A stretch of 64,000 nt of DNA from Paracrocinitomix sp039939375 (GCA_039939375.1 JBDVJO010000007.1:1-64000); one strand, 5' to 3'; positions 17,017 through 27,586 are shown, numbered from the stretch's first letter. Made by a program: numbers and translations. The notes: a model not told the origin generated them from the letters alone.

Positions 17017-20000
17017 AGCCCTCATATTATTCACCTGCCTGTTGAGTGCGGTTACTGGTTTTTCACAAACCGTTACCATGTCTGACAATGTCACGTTTTC
17101 CACAACTCAACAAAGTATTTGGGGACCAGGCAACGCTTACGTGTCTGATGTAGATGTTACTTTATTCAATCTGCCTTGGAACACTAGTTTTGGACCAGTA
17201 GGTGGTGTAACAAACGTAGGTTATGGATTTGGAACATGGGGAGCAGAACTTTCTGCTGGAACATGGGGAGAAATTGGTTCTCGTTTCTATATAGAAGGTG
17301 TTACCGCTGGATACGTAGACGTTGACTACCCAATTCAAGCTGACATTACCTACCCTGCTCCAAATACAATTGACAGAGGTACTTGGGTCAATATAGAAAC
17401 CGACTATAACGTTGCGAACGGATGGGCCCTGAATTCTAACCCACCTTCAATAGGAGAGATTGGGCTAGAAATGACGACCAATGTAAATGCCTACATCAAC
17501 CCTTTAATTTGCGTTTATGCCTGCACCAACCCGGCAATCAACATAAATGTTAATGAAACTTTTCCAATTTTTAAAATAAATGATCAAGAGGCTATATTTC
17601 CTGGTGGAACTGGTTCTTATTCACCTGATTGTCCTCCGCCGGGTTTTGGATACTGTACTGATCCCATTCCTTGTGCTGCTTATTGTTTTCCAGCGTGGAT
17701 GCAAGAAACAACTTTTCCGGTGCAAATGCCTGACAATGGTCTAGGGATTACTGGAGAACTAGACCTACCTACAACTGAAACAGATGATTTTCTTTACGGA
17801 AAATGCCTTGGTGCTTTCGGAACAAAAAATTACGCAACTATTGGTGTAGACTTGTTTAAATTTATGGGGAATTTTATTCCACCTCCTGTTGGAACAGTGA
17901 TGTCTAACTTATCCAACAGTTATGATATCGGACCAGTAAACTTTACTTATAATATTTTCAGCGCAACTTTACAATTATCCGTTCACAACAATCATAGATT
18001 TGATTTTTGCCCTAACGTTGAAGGAACTTTTAACTTCCCTATCCCTTTAAATTATACAGAAGTTGATCAATTCGGAACAACAATTGAAACCGGATTTGCT
18101 CAGTCTGCAACTGTAGAACTAGGAAACGATTTAAACGTTGAGTACCCATGCAATTATGAATTTGCAGACATCAGCATGGAGTACAACATTAAAGATGAAG
18201 ACAACTTCTCAAGTCACATTTACGATAGTTTAGCATTAGATTTTATTATCGAAGCACTGCAGTTTGACCTGACCATGCCTTCGTTTCAATTATTCCCTGG
18301 TATCTATATTCCTGAAATCTGCATCTCTGTTCCTTACCCATGCCCTACTTGGAGCAAACCATGGAAATGGTGTTCATCAACTATTTGTACACCTGCTTAC
18401 TGGTTAATCCCGCCTATTAACATTACTGGATTTAGTATTGGAACAGGTGGCCCACTTATTTCTATGCCTTTTTCTTTAGCCAATTTTAAATACGATTGGT
18501 ACAACGGCACTTATCAGCTGGGTGGATTTAATGACGCTACTGGAGGCACCTTTACACTAGACGCCATGGAGTATACTGCTAGCGCAGTTGGTGTAGATGT
18601 CGATTGCAAAGGAGATGCAACTGGTGAAATGACAGCTACTGTCGTGAACGGAGTTCCACCTTTTGAGTTCTTCTGGCCTGACGGAAATGTGACAACTTCG
18701 GCTGGACAAACGTCAACATACTCTTCACTTTTAGCAGGATATAATTACGTAACTATAGAAGATGCCAATGATTGTCAAGTAGTAACGGATTACTTTGTCA
18801 ACGAACCTGCACAAGAATTGAACATCTACAACAATGTCATTACAAATATCGATTGTTTTGGAAATAATAATGGTGAAGTCACGATTGACGTAACAGGCGG
18901 AACTGCCCCTTATAATTACGTTTGGACAGGAAGCGCTAGTACTTCAGATGTAGCTTCTAATTTAGCAGCAGGAACCTTTACGGTAACAGTAACTGACGCC
19001 AAAGGATGTACAACAACAGGATCTTATGACATTACTGAACCAACAGCTGTTGGTTCAACTGTAGCAATTGATCAAAACGTTTCTTGCTTTGCTGGGTCTG
19101 ACGGTCAAGCGACTGTTACGGCAACTGGCGGCACCTATCCATACTCATACAACTGGAGTACAGGTGGCCTAGCTTCAACAGAAACCGGATTATCAAATGG
19201 TGCTCATTCAGTTCTTGTTACTGATGCGCAAGGATGTACTTCAACATCAAACTTCAATATCACTCAGCCGGCTGCAGCTCTTTCACTTGCTGCAACACAA
19301 ACAGCAGTGCTTTGCAAAAATGGTGCAGATGGCGCCATAGACTTAACTGTAACAGGTGGAACTGCTCCTTATACTTTTAAATGGTTTAATGAAGACCTGA
19401 TTCAATTGAGTGCCACAACAGAAGACTTAAACAATTTAACTTCTCAAACTTACACCGCTGAAGTGACAGATGCGAATGGATGTGAAGACCAAATTTCCAT
19501 TTTAGTTCAAGAACCTACAGATGCTCTTTCTCTGACAAACACGCTTCAAACTAATGTGTCTTGTTTTGCCGGAAATGATGGTGCGGTTGACATTTCAACG
19601 GCTGGCGGAACATTGCCTTATGGATATGTTTGGAGCAACGCCTCAACTACTGAAGATTTATCAGGTCTAACAGCTGGAATTTTTACTTTGGATGTTACTG
19701 ATGGAAATGGATGTACTGAACAAATTACAGTGGACATAACAGAACCTGAAGAAGCATTAGCATCTACATTCACGCAAACAGACATTTTATGTAATGGTGA
19801 AGCCACCGGAATTATAGATATGACAATTACTGGTGGAACAGCTCCTTATACCTATGCCTGGGACAATGGTGCAAGCACAGAAGATTTAAACGGTGTAGTT
19901 GCAGGCACGTATAACTTAACAGTAACAGATAGCAAGGGGTGCATTAGAAATGACGGAACAACGTTAACAGAACCAACTGCGCTAACAAACACAACAACTT

Positions 20001-21655
20001 CCACTGCGGTGCTCTGTTATGACGGAACAGATGGAGCAGTTAGTATCACGGTAAATGGTGGCGTAACGCCTTATACTTACTCTTGGAGCAACGGAATTGG
20101 AAACCAATTAAGTGCAACGGTTGACAACATGTCAAACTTAAGCTCTGATACTTATTCAGTGATTGTTACTGATAATAATGGATGTCAATTTGTAGAATCA
20201 ATTAATGTTTCACAACCACAAGCACCAATTGCATTAACGACTCAAATAACAGATGTACTTTGTAAAGGAGACCTGTCAGGAGCTGTGAACCTAACTGTTA
20301 CTGGTGGAACACCTGGTTATGTCTATAATTGGTCTAATGGATTTGCCGGGCAAGATTTATCAGGTGTTGCAGCCGGTTCATACAAAGTAGTTGTTACAGA
20401 TAATAATTTATGTCAAGACAGTTTAAGCCTTGAAATTGAGCAACCTTTAACCAATGTTGAAATCATTGTTTCTAAAAAAGATGTTTTATGTAAAGACGAA
20501 AACACAGGATGGGCATACGCCACAATTACTGGAGGTGTAGAGCCTTACTTGATAAACTGGAGCAATGGCGAAATTGATAATTTGAATGATTCATTAGTAG
20601 CAGGATCGTATACAGTTCAAGCAATTGATGATAATGGATGTATTGCAAATTCGGGAACAGTAATAAGCGAGCCTTTGACAAATGTTACTTTCTCTTACAC
20701 TTCATTAGATGCTAGCTGTTATGGCGCAGATGATGGATCTATTACCGTTACACCAATGGATGGAACTACTCCGTACACGGTTATTTTTGGAGATACTGCT
20801 GTCAACTTGTTTACCAACAACTTAAACAGTTACACAATTAATGACCTTGGCATTGGAACTTATCCAGTTCAGGTTGAAGACGGAAATGGATGCCGATTCT
20901 TAGACAGTGTTAGTGTAAGCGAACCAGACACATTAACCGTAACAGGAGAAATCTATGACGCCCTTTGTTATGGAAGCTCAGATGGAGCGGTTAACATTAC
21001 GATTGAAGGCGGAACAACTCCTTATACCACAATTTGGTCAAATGCGACTACAAATGAAGACTTAGTGGGTGTTCCTGCTGCATGGTACACAGTAAATATT
21101 ATTGACTTCCAAGGATGTACCGTTGAAGGAAGCTGGGAAGTCATGCAGCCAGACGATATAGAATTAACTTCTACCATTACTGAGCCAACTTGCAGAGACA
21201 ATGAAGACGGATCAATAAGTATTTATGCAGAAGGAGGAACACCGGATTACAGTTATTTATGGTCAACTTCTGAAGTAACTGAGAGCATCTACAATTTAGC
21301 TCCTGGCGAATATGTATTAATCGTGACGGACGAACATGGTTGTGAAAAATATGACACCTTAAACATCAACGTAACCGATATCGATTGCATAAATGCACCT
21401 ACAGCCTTTACACCAGACGGAGACGGTTATAATGACACTTGGATTTTAGAAAACATGGAAAACTACCCAGAAGCAATTGTTTCAGTATTTAATACTTGGG
21501 GGAATAAAGTTTTTGAGTCAAACGGAATTTATCAGCCATGGGACGGAACGTTTAATGGTAAGAAACTTCCTGCTGCAACTTATTATTACGTAATTAATTT
21601 AAATAATGGAACAGCACCTTATTCAGGAGCTATAACAATTGTGATTTTAGAATAA
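17006..21655 (+). CDS. SprB-like adhesin 1 (T9SS type B sorting domain)
   Basis: This 1549-residue protein is related to SprB, the mobile gliding adhesin of Flavobacterium. The only start that supplies the signal peptide (KTKALILFTCLLSAVTGFSQ) is a TTG inside the preceding gene. Residues about 25-525 are a unique Cys- and aromatic-rich region. From about 530 to 1460 there are 12 SprB repeats of about 78 residues, each with a Cys-x-G-(x)3-G start and GGTxPYxYxWS core. The end has CINAPTAFTPDGDGYNDTW and a WDGTFNGKKLPAATYYY segment. That is a gliding-motility-associated C-terminal (type B) domain, which signals T9SS export. The stop overlaps the next start (TAATG). Confidence 0.9.
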   Translation: MKTKALILFTCLLSAVTGFSQTVTMSDNVTFSTTQQSIWGPGNAYVSDVDVTLFNLPWNTSFGPVGGVTNVGYGFGTWGAELSAGTWGEIGSRFYIEGVTAGYVDVDYPIQADITYPAPNTIDRGTWVNIETDYNVANGWALNSNPPSIGEIGLEMTTNVNAYINPLICVYACTNPAININVNETFPIFKINDQEAIFPGGTGSYSPDCPPPGFGYCTDPIPCAAYCFPAWMQETTFPVQMPDNGLGITGELDLPTTETDDFLYGKCLGAFGTKNYATIGVDLFKFMGNFIPPPVGTVMSNLSNSYDIGPVNFTYNIFSATLQLSVHNNHRFDFCPNVEGTFNFPIPLNYTEVDQFGTTIETGFAQSATVELGNDLNVEYPCNYEFADISMEYNIKDEDNFSSHIYDSLALDFIIEALQFDLTMPSFQLFPGIYIPEICISVPYPCPTWSKPWKWCSSTICTPAYWLIPPINITGFSIGTGGPLISMPFSLANFKYDWYNGTYQLGGFNDATGGTFTLDAMEYTASAVGVDVDCKGDATGEMTATVVNGVPPFEFFWPDGNVTTSAGQTSTYSSLLAGYNYVTIEDANDCQVVTDYFVNEPAQELNIYNNVITNIDCFGNNNGEVTIDVTGGTAPYNYVWTGSASTSDVASNLAAGTFTVTVTDAKGCTTTGSYDITEPTAVGSTVAIDQNVSCFAGSDGQATVTATGGTYPYSYNWSTGGLASTETGLSNGAHSVLVTDAQGCTSTSNFNITQPAAALSLAATQTAVLCKNGADGAIDLTVTGGTAPYTFKWFNEDLIQLSATTEDLNNLTSQTYTAEVTDANGCEDQISILVQEPTDALSLTNTLQTNVSCFAGNDGAVDISTAGGTLPYGYVWSNASTTEDLSGLTAGIFTLDVTDGNGCTEQITVDITEPEEALASTFTQTDILCNGEATGIIDMTITGGTAPYTYAWDNGASTEDLNGVVAGTYNLTVTDSKGCIRNDGTTLTEPTALTNTTTSTAVLCYDGTDGAVSITVNGGVTPYTYSWSNGIGNQLSATVDNMSNLSSDTYSVIVTDNNGCQFVESINVSQPQAPIALTTQITDVLCKGDLSGAVNLTVTGGTPGYVYNWSNGFAGQDLSGVAAGSYKVVVTDNNLCQDSLSLEIEQPLTNVEIIVSKKDVLCKDENTGWAYATITGGVEPYLINWSNGEIDNLNDSLVAGSYTVQAIDDNGCIANSGTVISEPLTNVTFSYTSLDASCYGADDGSITVTPMDGTTPYTVIFGDTAVNLFTNNLNSYTINDLGIGTYPVQVEDGNGCRFLDSVSVSEPDTLTVTGEIYDALCYGSSDGAVNITIEGGTTPYTTIWSNATTNEDLVGVPAAWYTVNIIDFQGCTVEGSWEVMQPDDIELTSTITEPTCRDNEDGSISIYAEGGTPDYSYLWSTSEVTESIYNLAPGEYVLIVTDEHGCEKYDTLNINVTDIDCINAPTAFTPDGDGYNDTWILENMENYPEAIVSVFNTWGNKVFESNGIYQPWDGTFNGKKLPAATYYYVINLNNGTAPYSGAITIVILE

Positions 21656-24600
21656 TGTTAACAACTAAAAATATTCTTTTGTTATGGCTTTTAATCGGAT
21701 TCGGTTTTTTAGGAAAAACTTGCCCTACAATCACCTTAAATTCAAGTGATGTCACTTGCTACGGTGGTTTTGATGGGGGTGTAGACATTGTCGTAACTGG
21801 CCCAAACGGACCTTTTAACATTTCATGGAGTTTAGGTACCTTAAGTGGAACTTTCAACAACGTTCCTTCTGGTAACACAACCACTCAAGGTGGATTACCG
21901 GCAGGTGTGTTTTCAGTGTATGTAGTAGATCAACTTGGATGTACTTCTACTAAAACCATTACGGTTTTCCAATCAGATGAATTAACTGGAACAATTAGCT
22001 CATTTGATATTGACTGTAAAGGGGATGCTACGGGAATTGCAGACTTAACAGTAACTGGAGGAAACTCTCCTTATTTCTACTCTTGGACAAATGGTGCAAA
22101 CACTGAAGACTTAATCAATGTAGTTGCCGGAAGTTATTCTGTAACGATTAGCGATATTAATGGTTGTACTTCTTCTGGGTCAATCCCTACCGTAATAAAT
22201 GAACCTGCGCAGGCCGTGCAATCTTCAATCGTAGCAACCAACGTAAGTTGTGAATTTGGTTCAGACGGAACCATTGACTTATCAGTATTTGGAGGAACCG
22301 CTCCTTACACCTTTAATTGGAATGGAGGAAGCTATTTAACTGAAGATTTAAATAATATTCCGGCCAATACCTATACCGTATTAGTCCAAGATGCAAAAGG
22401 TTGTGTTGAAACGAATAGTGCAATTGTTAGTGAACCAACCATGTTATCATCAACAATTTCTGGCGTAGACGTATTATGTAACGGAGATGCAACGGGATCC
22501 ATTAACCTAAGTCCACAAAATGGAACACCTCCTTACAGTTTTACATGGACAAACAGCAGCTTCACGCTAGGAAACTCAGAAGATTTAAGTGGATTATTTG
22601 CTGACCAATATGATGTCACCATCACTGACAATAACGGTTGTACAGCTACTAACAGCTATACGGTAACAGAGCCGTCCGCAATCACTGCAACCTTAACCAA
22701 AACAGATGTAAGTTGTTATGGATATTCGGATGGCGAAATCAATGTGACAACTACCGGCGGTTCAGGATCCAACACATATACTTGGAAAAATTCAGGTGGA
22801 TCTATTGTAGCTACAACAGAAGACCTCATTGGTGTTCCTGCTGAAACCTATACACTTGAAATTGAAGATGCGAACAATTGTATTTATACAGAAACCATGG
22901 AAATTCTTCAGCCACCTACACCTGTAAGTGTCAGCTATACCAAAACAGATGTGTTGTGCTATGGTGAAAACACAGGTGCTATTGACATTACTGTAACCGG
23001 AGGAACCCCTGGGTATCTTTACACCTGGTCAAATTCTGCAATCACTGAAGACCTCAGTAGTTTATTTGCCTCAACTTATTCTGTTGTAGTTACTGACATG
23101 AACGGTTGCACTGGTTCTGCAGTAGTACCCGTTATTCAACCACTGCAACCTTTAGCCGCAACTTATTTAGTTCAAGATGTGCTTTGTAACGGAGACAGTA
23201 CAGGAGTTATTGACATGACAACAACCGGCGGAACTACTCCATATACTTTCAATTGGGCGAACTCAACTTTTGCTTTGGCTGAAGCATCAGAAAACTTACT
23301 AAACTATGCGGCTGACACGTACTATGTAAACGTTACGGACGATCACAACTGTGTATTTATAGACACCATTGTGATCACCGAACCAACTGCTTTATCCGCT
23401 AGCTTGAACCCTACTCATGTATTGTGCTACGGAGCATCCACCGGAGCCATTGACTTAACTTTAACTGGAGGTGTTCAGCCTTACGCGTATAACTGGTCTA
23501 ACCTATCGATTGTTCCTGACCAAAATAACATTTCAGCCGGAATGTACACGGTTACCATGAATGACGGAAACAATTGCATTCTGGTAGATTCAGTTGAAAT
23601 TACTCAACCTACAGATACCTTAGATGCCAGTTGGAATATTGTAGAACCAACTTGCCCTGGAGCCTCAGACGGTCAGATTTTTTATGTAGCGACCGGCGGA
23701 ACTCAGCCTTACTCCTACTTCTGGAGCAATGGTCAATTCAGTCCAAACGCATTTAATCTTACTTCAGGAGCATATTATATGACCGTTACAGACGGAAACG
23801 GATGCGTAAGAGTAGATTCAATTTTCTTAACTCAACCTGACTTCGTTTTAATATCGGGTGCAGTTACAGATGTAACTTGTTTTGGATTGTCCAACGGAGA
23901 AATTGATATTACCGCAACAGGTGGTAGCACTCCTTATACGTTTGAATGGACCAATTCAACCTACGAATTATCTACAGGAGATGAAGATTTAGTAGGATTC
24001 CCTGACGACACGTATACCGTAACAGTAACAGATGTAAATGGTTGTGATTTCACTGAATCGTTCACAATCACTGAACCTACCCCTCTAGAAGTAACCTATG
24101 TGACGCAAAACATATCATGTGCGGGCGGATCAGATGGAGGAATAGATTTGACCATAACTGGCGGAACTCCTGATTACACGTATATCTGGGAACACGGTCC
24201 AATGACAGAAGACCTAACAGATTTATCGGCTGGAACTTATATCTATTTCATTAAAGACGAAAACGCATGCGGATACGCAGATACAATTGACTTGACTGAA
24301 CCTGAAGTGATTACGTTTAATGCAGAAGTAACCATTGTTAGCTGCAGAGATCAATCTGACGGATCAATTGAACTATTTCCTTCTGGCGGTTACGGTGACT
24401 ACACCTATGCATGGTCTAACGGCACATATGATAACCCAATTACGGATTTAGGTGGTGGCGATTATAATGTGGTGGTAACTGATTTGGTGGGATGTCAAAG
24501 AGATACCACAATAAACGTAGCAGTAAACCCAATTCAATGCCTTGAAATACCGACAGCTTTCACACCAAACGCTGATGGCTATAATGATGATTGGCAAATA

Positions 24601-24804
24601 GAAAACATTTGGTTGTACCCTGATGCTGCTGTTACAGTTTTAAACGAATGGGGCAAAAAAGTATTTGAAGTCACCGGTGGATATAGCCCGAGATTTGACG
24701 GAACATTTAGAGATAATAATTTGCCTGCTGCAACTTATTATTACATAATAACCTTAAATAATAATAGCGAACCTTATTCAGGCGCCGTTACTATAGTTAG
24801 ATGA
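21655..24804 (+). CDS. SprB-like adhesin 2 (T9SS type B sorting domain)
   Basis: This 1049-residue protein has a short signal (about 20 residues, hydrophobic LLLWLLIGFGFLG), and the first repeat begins almost directly after it. Twelve SprB repeats fill residues about 33-960, marked by VLCxGxxTGxI starts and GGTxPYxFxW cores. The type B domain begins at EIPTAFTPNADGYND and ends in AATYYYIITLNN and SGAVTIVR. It is therefore a second adhesin that lacks the large N-terminal head of its neighbour. Start overlaps the previous stop by one base, and its own stop overlaps the PorP/SprF start (ATGA), so the chain is translationally coupled. In characterised bacteria SprB needs SprF for export. Confidence 0.9.
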   Translation: MLTTKNILLLWLLIGFGFLGKTCPTITLNSSDVTCYGGFDGGVDIVVTGPNGPFNISWSLGTLSGTFNNVPSGNTTTQGGLPAGVFSVYVVDQLGCTSTKTITVFQSDELTGTISSFDIDCKGDATGIADLTVTGGNSPYFYSWTNGANTEDLINVVAGSYSVTISDINGCTSSGSIPTVINEPAQAVQSSIVATNVSCEFGSDGTIDLSVFGGTAPYTFNWNGGSYLTEDLNNIPANTYTVLVQDAKGCVETNSAIVSEPTMLSSTISGVDVLCNGDATGSINLSPQNGTPPYSFTWTNSSFTLGNSEDLSGLFADQYDVTITDNNGCTATNSYTVTEPSAITATLTKTDVSCYGYSDGEINVTTTGGSGSNTYTWKNSGGSIVATTEDLIGVPAETYTLEIEDANNCIYTETMEILQPPTPVSVSYTKTDVLCYGENTGAIDITVTGGTPGYLYTWSNSAITEDLSSLFASTYSVVVTDMNGCTGSAVVPVIQPLQPLAATYLVQDVLCNGDSTGVIDMTTTGGTTPYTFNWANSTFALAEASENLLNYAADTYYVNVTDDHNCVFIDTIVITEPTALSASLNPTHVLCYGASTGAIDLTLTGGVQPYAYNWSNLSIVPDQNNISAGMYTVTMNDGNNCILVDSVEITQPTDTLDASWNIVEPTCPGASDGQIFYVATGGTQPYSYFWSNGQFSPNAFNLTSGAYYMTVTDGNGCVRVDSIFLTQPDFVLISGAVTDVTCFGLSNGEIDITATGGSTPYTFEWTNSTYELSTGDEDLVGFPDDTYTVTVTDVNGCDFTESFTITEPTPLEVTYVTQNISCAGGSDGGIDLTITGGTPDYTYIWEHGPMTEDLTDLSAGTYIYFIKDENACGYADTIDLTEPEVITFNAEVTIVSCRDQSDGSIELFPSGGYGDYTYAWSNGTYDNPITDLGGGDYNVVVTDLVGCQRDTTINVAVNPIQCLEIPTAFTPNADGYNDDWQIENIWLYPDAAVTVLNEWGKKVFEVTGGYSPRFDGTFRDNNLPAATYYYIITLNNNSEPYSGAVTIVR

Positions 24805-25778
24805 TGAAAATGAAGCGATTGATCATATTAATAATTTGTGTAATTAGCCTTTCTAATACGCAAGCTCAACAAGTAGGATTAAACTCTCAGTATATGTTTA
24901 ATACCTTCTTACTAAATCCGGCCGTTGCAGGATCTAAGGAATTCGTACCTATTCACACTTCTGTTAGAAAACAGTGGGTTGGAATCAATGAAGGTCCTGT
25001 ATCACAATCCGTTACCGCACATGGTTATAACGGATACAACTTTGGTATTGGAGGTGGAATTTTTAATGAAACCACAGGTCCAACAAGACGAACAGGATTG
25101 AATTTCACCACTGCCTATCACTTGGTTTTGAAAGGAAGCAGTAGCCGTACCAACCAAATGACGCTTTCTTTTGGTTTAGCAGCAACAGTTACTCAGCATG
25201 CCTTAGATAAAAACTCTTTAACCACTTACCTGCCTAATGACCCTACTATTTTATCTGCTTATGACGCTTCTTTAATTCCAGATGTAAATTTTGGAGTGTT
25301 ACTGCATAAAGGAACGAAGTGGGAAGTAGGATTATCAGCTATGAGTTTAGCTCAAACAAGAGTTGACATCTATAACTTAGGTAATCAAGTGAGAAACAAA
25401 TTGGTACGAAACTACTTTTTACATGGTGGATACACCTTTGATGTGAACGAAGAATTTAAAATCCAACCCACCTTAGTTTTCAGAATGATTGAAGCATTAC
25501 CTATGCAGTTTGATATCAATACACGATTCATTTATTCAGACAGATATTGGGCAGGAGTTAGTTATAGACATAATGATGCAATTTCAGCAATGGTTGGAAT
25601 CAATATTCACAGAATGCGTTTTGGATACTCTTATGATTTCACTACCTCAGACATGAGAAATTACAGTGTCGGTTCTCATGAAATTGCCTTTACTTATTTC
25701 ATTCATGGACAAGGTAAGGGATTCTTATCCAATAAAAGCCAATCTAGAACAAGATACAGACCTACCCCTTCATTCTAA
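24801..25778 (+). CDS. PorP/SprF family T9SS outer-membrane protein
   Basis: This 325-residue outer-membrane beta-barrel has a signal peptide ending at TQAQ. It begins with the family signature region QYMFNTFLLNPAVAGS (residues about 30-45) and RKQWVGINEGPVSQSV. It continues with alternating amphipathic strands and ends in a strand with Phe near the C-terminus. PorP/SprF proteins act with the T9SS; SprF is needed for secretion of SprB in Flavobacterium johnsoniae. Lying just after two SprB-like genes, with overlapping start and stop codons, it is the expected dedicated partner for these type B cargo proteins. Three ATG codons within ten bases make the exact start uncertain. Confidence 0.92.
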   Translation: MMKMKRLIILIICVISLSNTQAQQVGLNSQYMFNTFLLNPAVAGSKEFVPIHTSVRKQWVGINEGPVSQSVTAHGYNGYNFGIGGGIFNETTGPTRRTGLNFTTAYHLVLKGSSSRTNQMTLSFGLAATVTQHALDKNSLTTYLPNDPTILSAYDASLIPDVNFGVLLHKGTKWEVGLSAMSLAQTRVDIYNLGNQVRNKLVRNYFLHGGYTFDVNEEFKIQPTLVFRMIEALPMQFDINTRFIYSDRYWAGVSYRHNDAISAMVGINIHRMRFGYSYDFTTSDMRNYSVGSHEIAFTYFIHGQGKGFLSNKSQSRTRYRPTPSF

Positions 25779-25787
25779 ATATTCGCT

Positions 25788-26231
25788 ATGAAATATTCAC
25801 ATGAAATAACGATAGACTTGCCTAGAGAAAAAGTCCTTGAATTGTTTGATGACAAAGAAAATCTATTCAAGTGGCAAGAAGGTTTGCAGAGCTTTGATCA
25901 TGTTTCTGGAGTTGAAGGTGAAGAAGGAGCAGTTTCTAAAATGGTGTTCAAAAATGGCAAGCGCACCATGGAAATGCAAGAGACGATTACAAAAAAGAAT
26001 CTACCTGAACATTTCAATTTTATCTTTGAAGCTAAAGGTGTTCAGAATTGGAACGACAACCATTTTGATGCAATTGCTGAAAACCAGACAAAGTGGACAC
26101 AATCAAATGTATTTAAAGGCACTGGCATGATTAAAGTCTTTCTAATTCTTATGCCTGGTATGTTCAAGAAACAGTCATTAAAATACATGAATGATTTCAA
26201 GGCATTTGCTGAAGCAGAAGCAAAAAAGTAA
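25788..26231 (+). CDS. SRPBCC (START-like) family protein
   Basis: This is a 147-residue cytosolic protein with the SRPBCC helix-grip fold. It starts with a typical strand (HEITIDLPREKVLELFDD) and contains a WQEGLQSF helix-strand junction. Strands NFIFEAKGVQNW and a long C-terminal helix (KKQSLKYMNDFKAFAEAEA) complete the hydrophobic pocket. Members bind lipids or other small hydrophobic ligands. The ligand cannot be predicted. It starts nine bases after the PorP/SprF stop codon and may be the last gene of that operon, though a functional link is not obvious. Confidence 0.82.
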   Translation: MKYSHEITIDLPREKVLELFDDKENLFKWQEGLQSFDHVSGVEGEEGAVSKMVFKNGKRTMEMQETITKKNLPEHFNFIFEAKGVQNWNDNHFDAIAENQTKWTQSNVFKGTGMIKVFLILMPGMFKKQSLKYMNDFKAFAEAEAKK

Positions 26232-26348
26232 GCGCTGATTCTCACACAATACACTTCAACTGTTTAAATAACAACAATTTAAACGAATCTTTTCAATACG
26301 CTCGATTACTAAATTTCATAAATTGCTTGAAATTTAAAACCAATTATC

Positions 26349-27569
26349 ATGAAAAGAATTTTACTAATGTTTGCTGTGGCAGGAACTTTTTCTGTTATGG
26401 CTCAAGAAGTACAGGAAGCAGATCGCTTACCGAACTTCAATCCTGAAAATATTTTCAGAAAAATGCAACAAGACAGAACTGTTACTTGTGGCCTAGACAC
26501 TTGCTATTATTTAACTGCAAAAGCAACGGGAACATCAGGTCTTGCAATTAACAATGCAACATCTGCATCTGGCATGGCTCAATATTTTGATGCACCAGAA
26601 GCAATCACCGTTTCAGGAGTTGATTTTATTGCTGTTAAAGCGGATGCTACTGGAGGAACTTCAATCAACGTTGATGTTGAAATTTATAATGCCGGAGCCG
26701 ACTCTTTACCAACAGGAACTGCTTTAGCTTCTGCATTAGTCGCGGTTGATACCAACTTTTATGGTGGTAACTTAACCTTATTAACTAAATCAGCAACTTT
26801 CTCTGTTCCAACTACTGTTACAGGACCTTACTGTATAGTTATTTCAAACAACTCTGCTAACAGTATTAACATGTACTCTAATGATTATGCAACGTTTGAC
26901 GGAGCACAAGAATGGTTGTCTTCGGCAAACATTGGTGGAAGCTGGATTCGCTCTTACAACGTGAACGTAGGTGGTGCAGTTTATGATGCGGATATGTTCA
27001 TGCACCCGTATGTAACTTATGATTTAACAGCAGATTTCTCCTTAACACCAAACTGTCAAGACGGCGGAGATGTAACTGCGAATCACATGTCAACCGGAGT
27101 AGCTTCAAACAGAATGTATTCTGCAGCTGCATATGCTGGTTTAGAGGGAGATCAATACACTTGGGATTGGGGTGATGCTTCAGCTACTGAAACAGGAGTT
27201 GGACCAATGCACACCTATGCAACAGGAACATATAACGTGACTTTGACTGATACAATCATGGGATGGACTTCAAACTGTGTTGAATCGATTACCAAGTCAA
27301 CTTGTGATCAACCTGCAACAATTGGTGAAAATGAACTAACGTTCAACGTATACCCTAACCCGGCTAGCTCTTTAGTAACATTTGAAGCTACTGAAGAAAT
27401 TGCTCTTGTTCAAATCTTTGATATGAGCGGAAAAGTAGTTTATTCAGAAAACACTAACGCATCTAAAATTCAAATTGATGTTGATTTAATGGCTAACGGT
27501 ATTTATGCTGCCAAAGTTAAATTGGCATCAGGAGCCGTTCTGAACAAGCAGCTAGAAATTTTGAAATAA
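26349..27569 (+). CDS. T9SS type A protein with PKD domain
   Basis: This 406-residue secreted protein has a signal peptide (MKRILLMFAVAGTFSVMAQ). Residues about 55-230 form a beta-rich, Ala/Ser/Thr-rich domain of unknown role. A PKD-like domain follows (about 231-325), with YTWDWGDASATETG and HTYATGTYNVTL as its hallmark strands. The last 75 residues are a type A sorting domain (FNVYPNPASS, QIFDMSGKVVYSE, NGIYAAKV, LNKQLEILK). It is a probable surface or secreted protein using the same export route as its neighbours. It ends at a very strong terminator and is preceded by an AT-rich gap, so it is probably its own transcription unit. Confidence 0.85.
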   Translation: MKRILLMFAVAGTFSVMAQEVQEADRLPNFNPENIFRKMQQDRTVTCGLDTCYYLTAKATGTSGLAINNATSASGMAQYFDAPEAITVSGVDFIAVKADATGGTSINVDVEIYNAGADSLPTGTALASALVAVDTNFYGGNLTLLTKSATFSVPTTVTGPYCIVISNNSANSINMYSNDYATFDGAQEWLSSANIGGSWIRSYNVNVGGAVYDADMFMHPYVTYDLTADFSLTPNCQDGGDVTANHMSTGVASNRMYSAAAYAGLEGDQYTWDWGDASATETGVGPMHTYATGTYNVTLTDTIMGWTSNCVESITKSTCDQPATIGENELTFNVYPNPASSLVTFEATEEIALVQIFDMSGKVVYSENTNASKIQIDVDLMANGIYAAKVKLASGAVLNKQLEILK

Positions 27570-27586
27570 GATTATTTAAGATTTTT

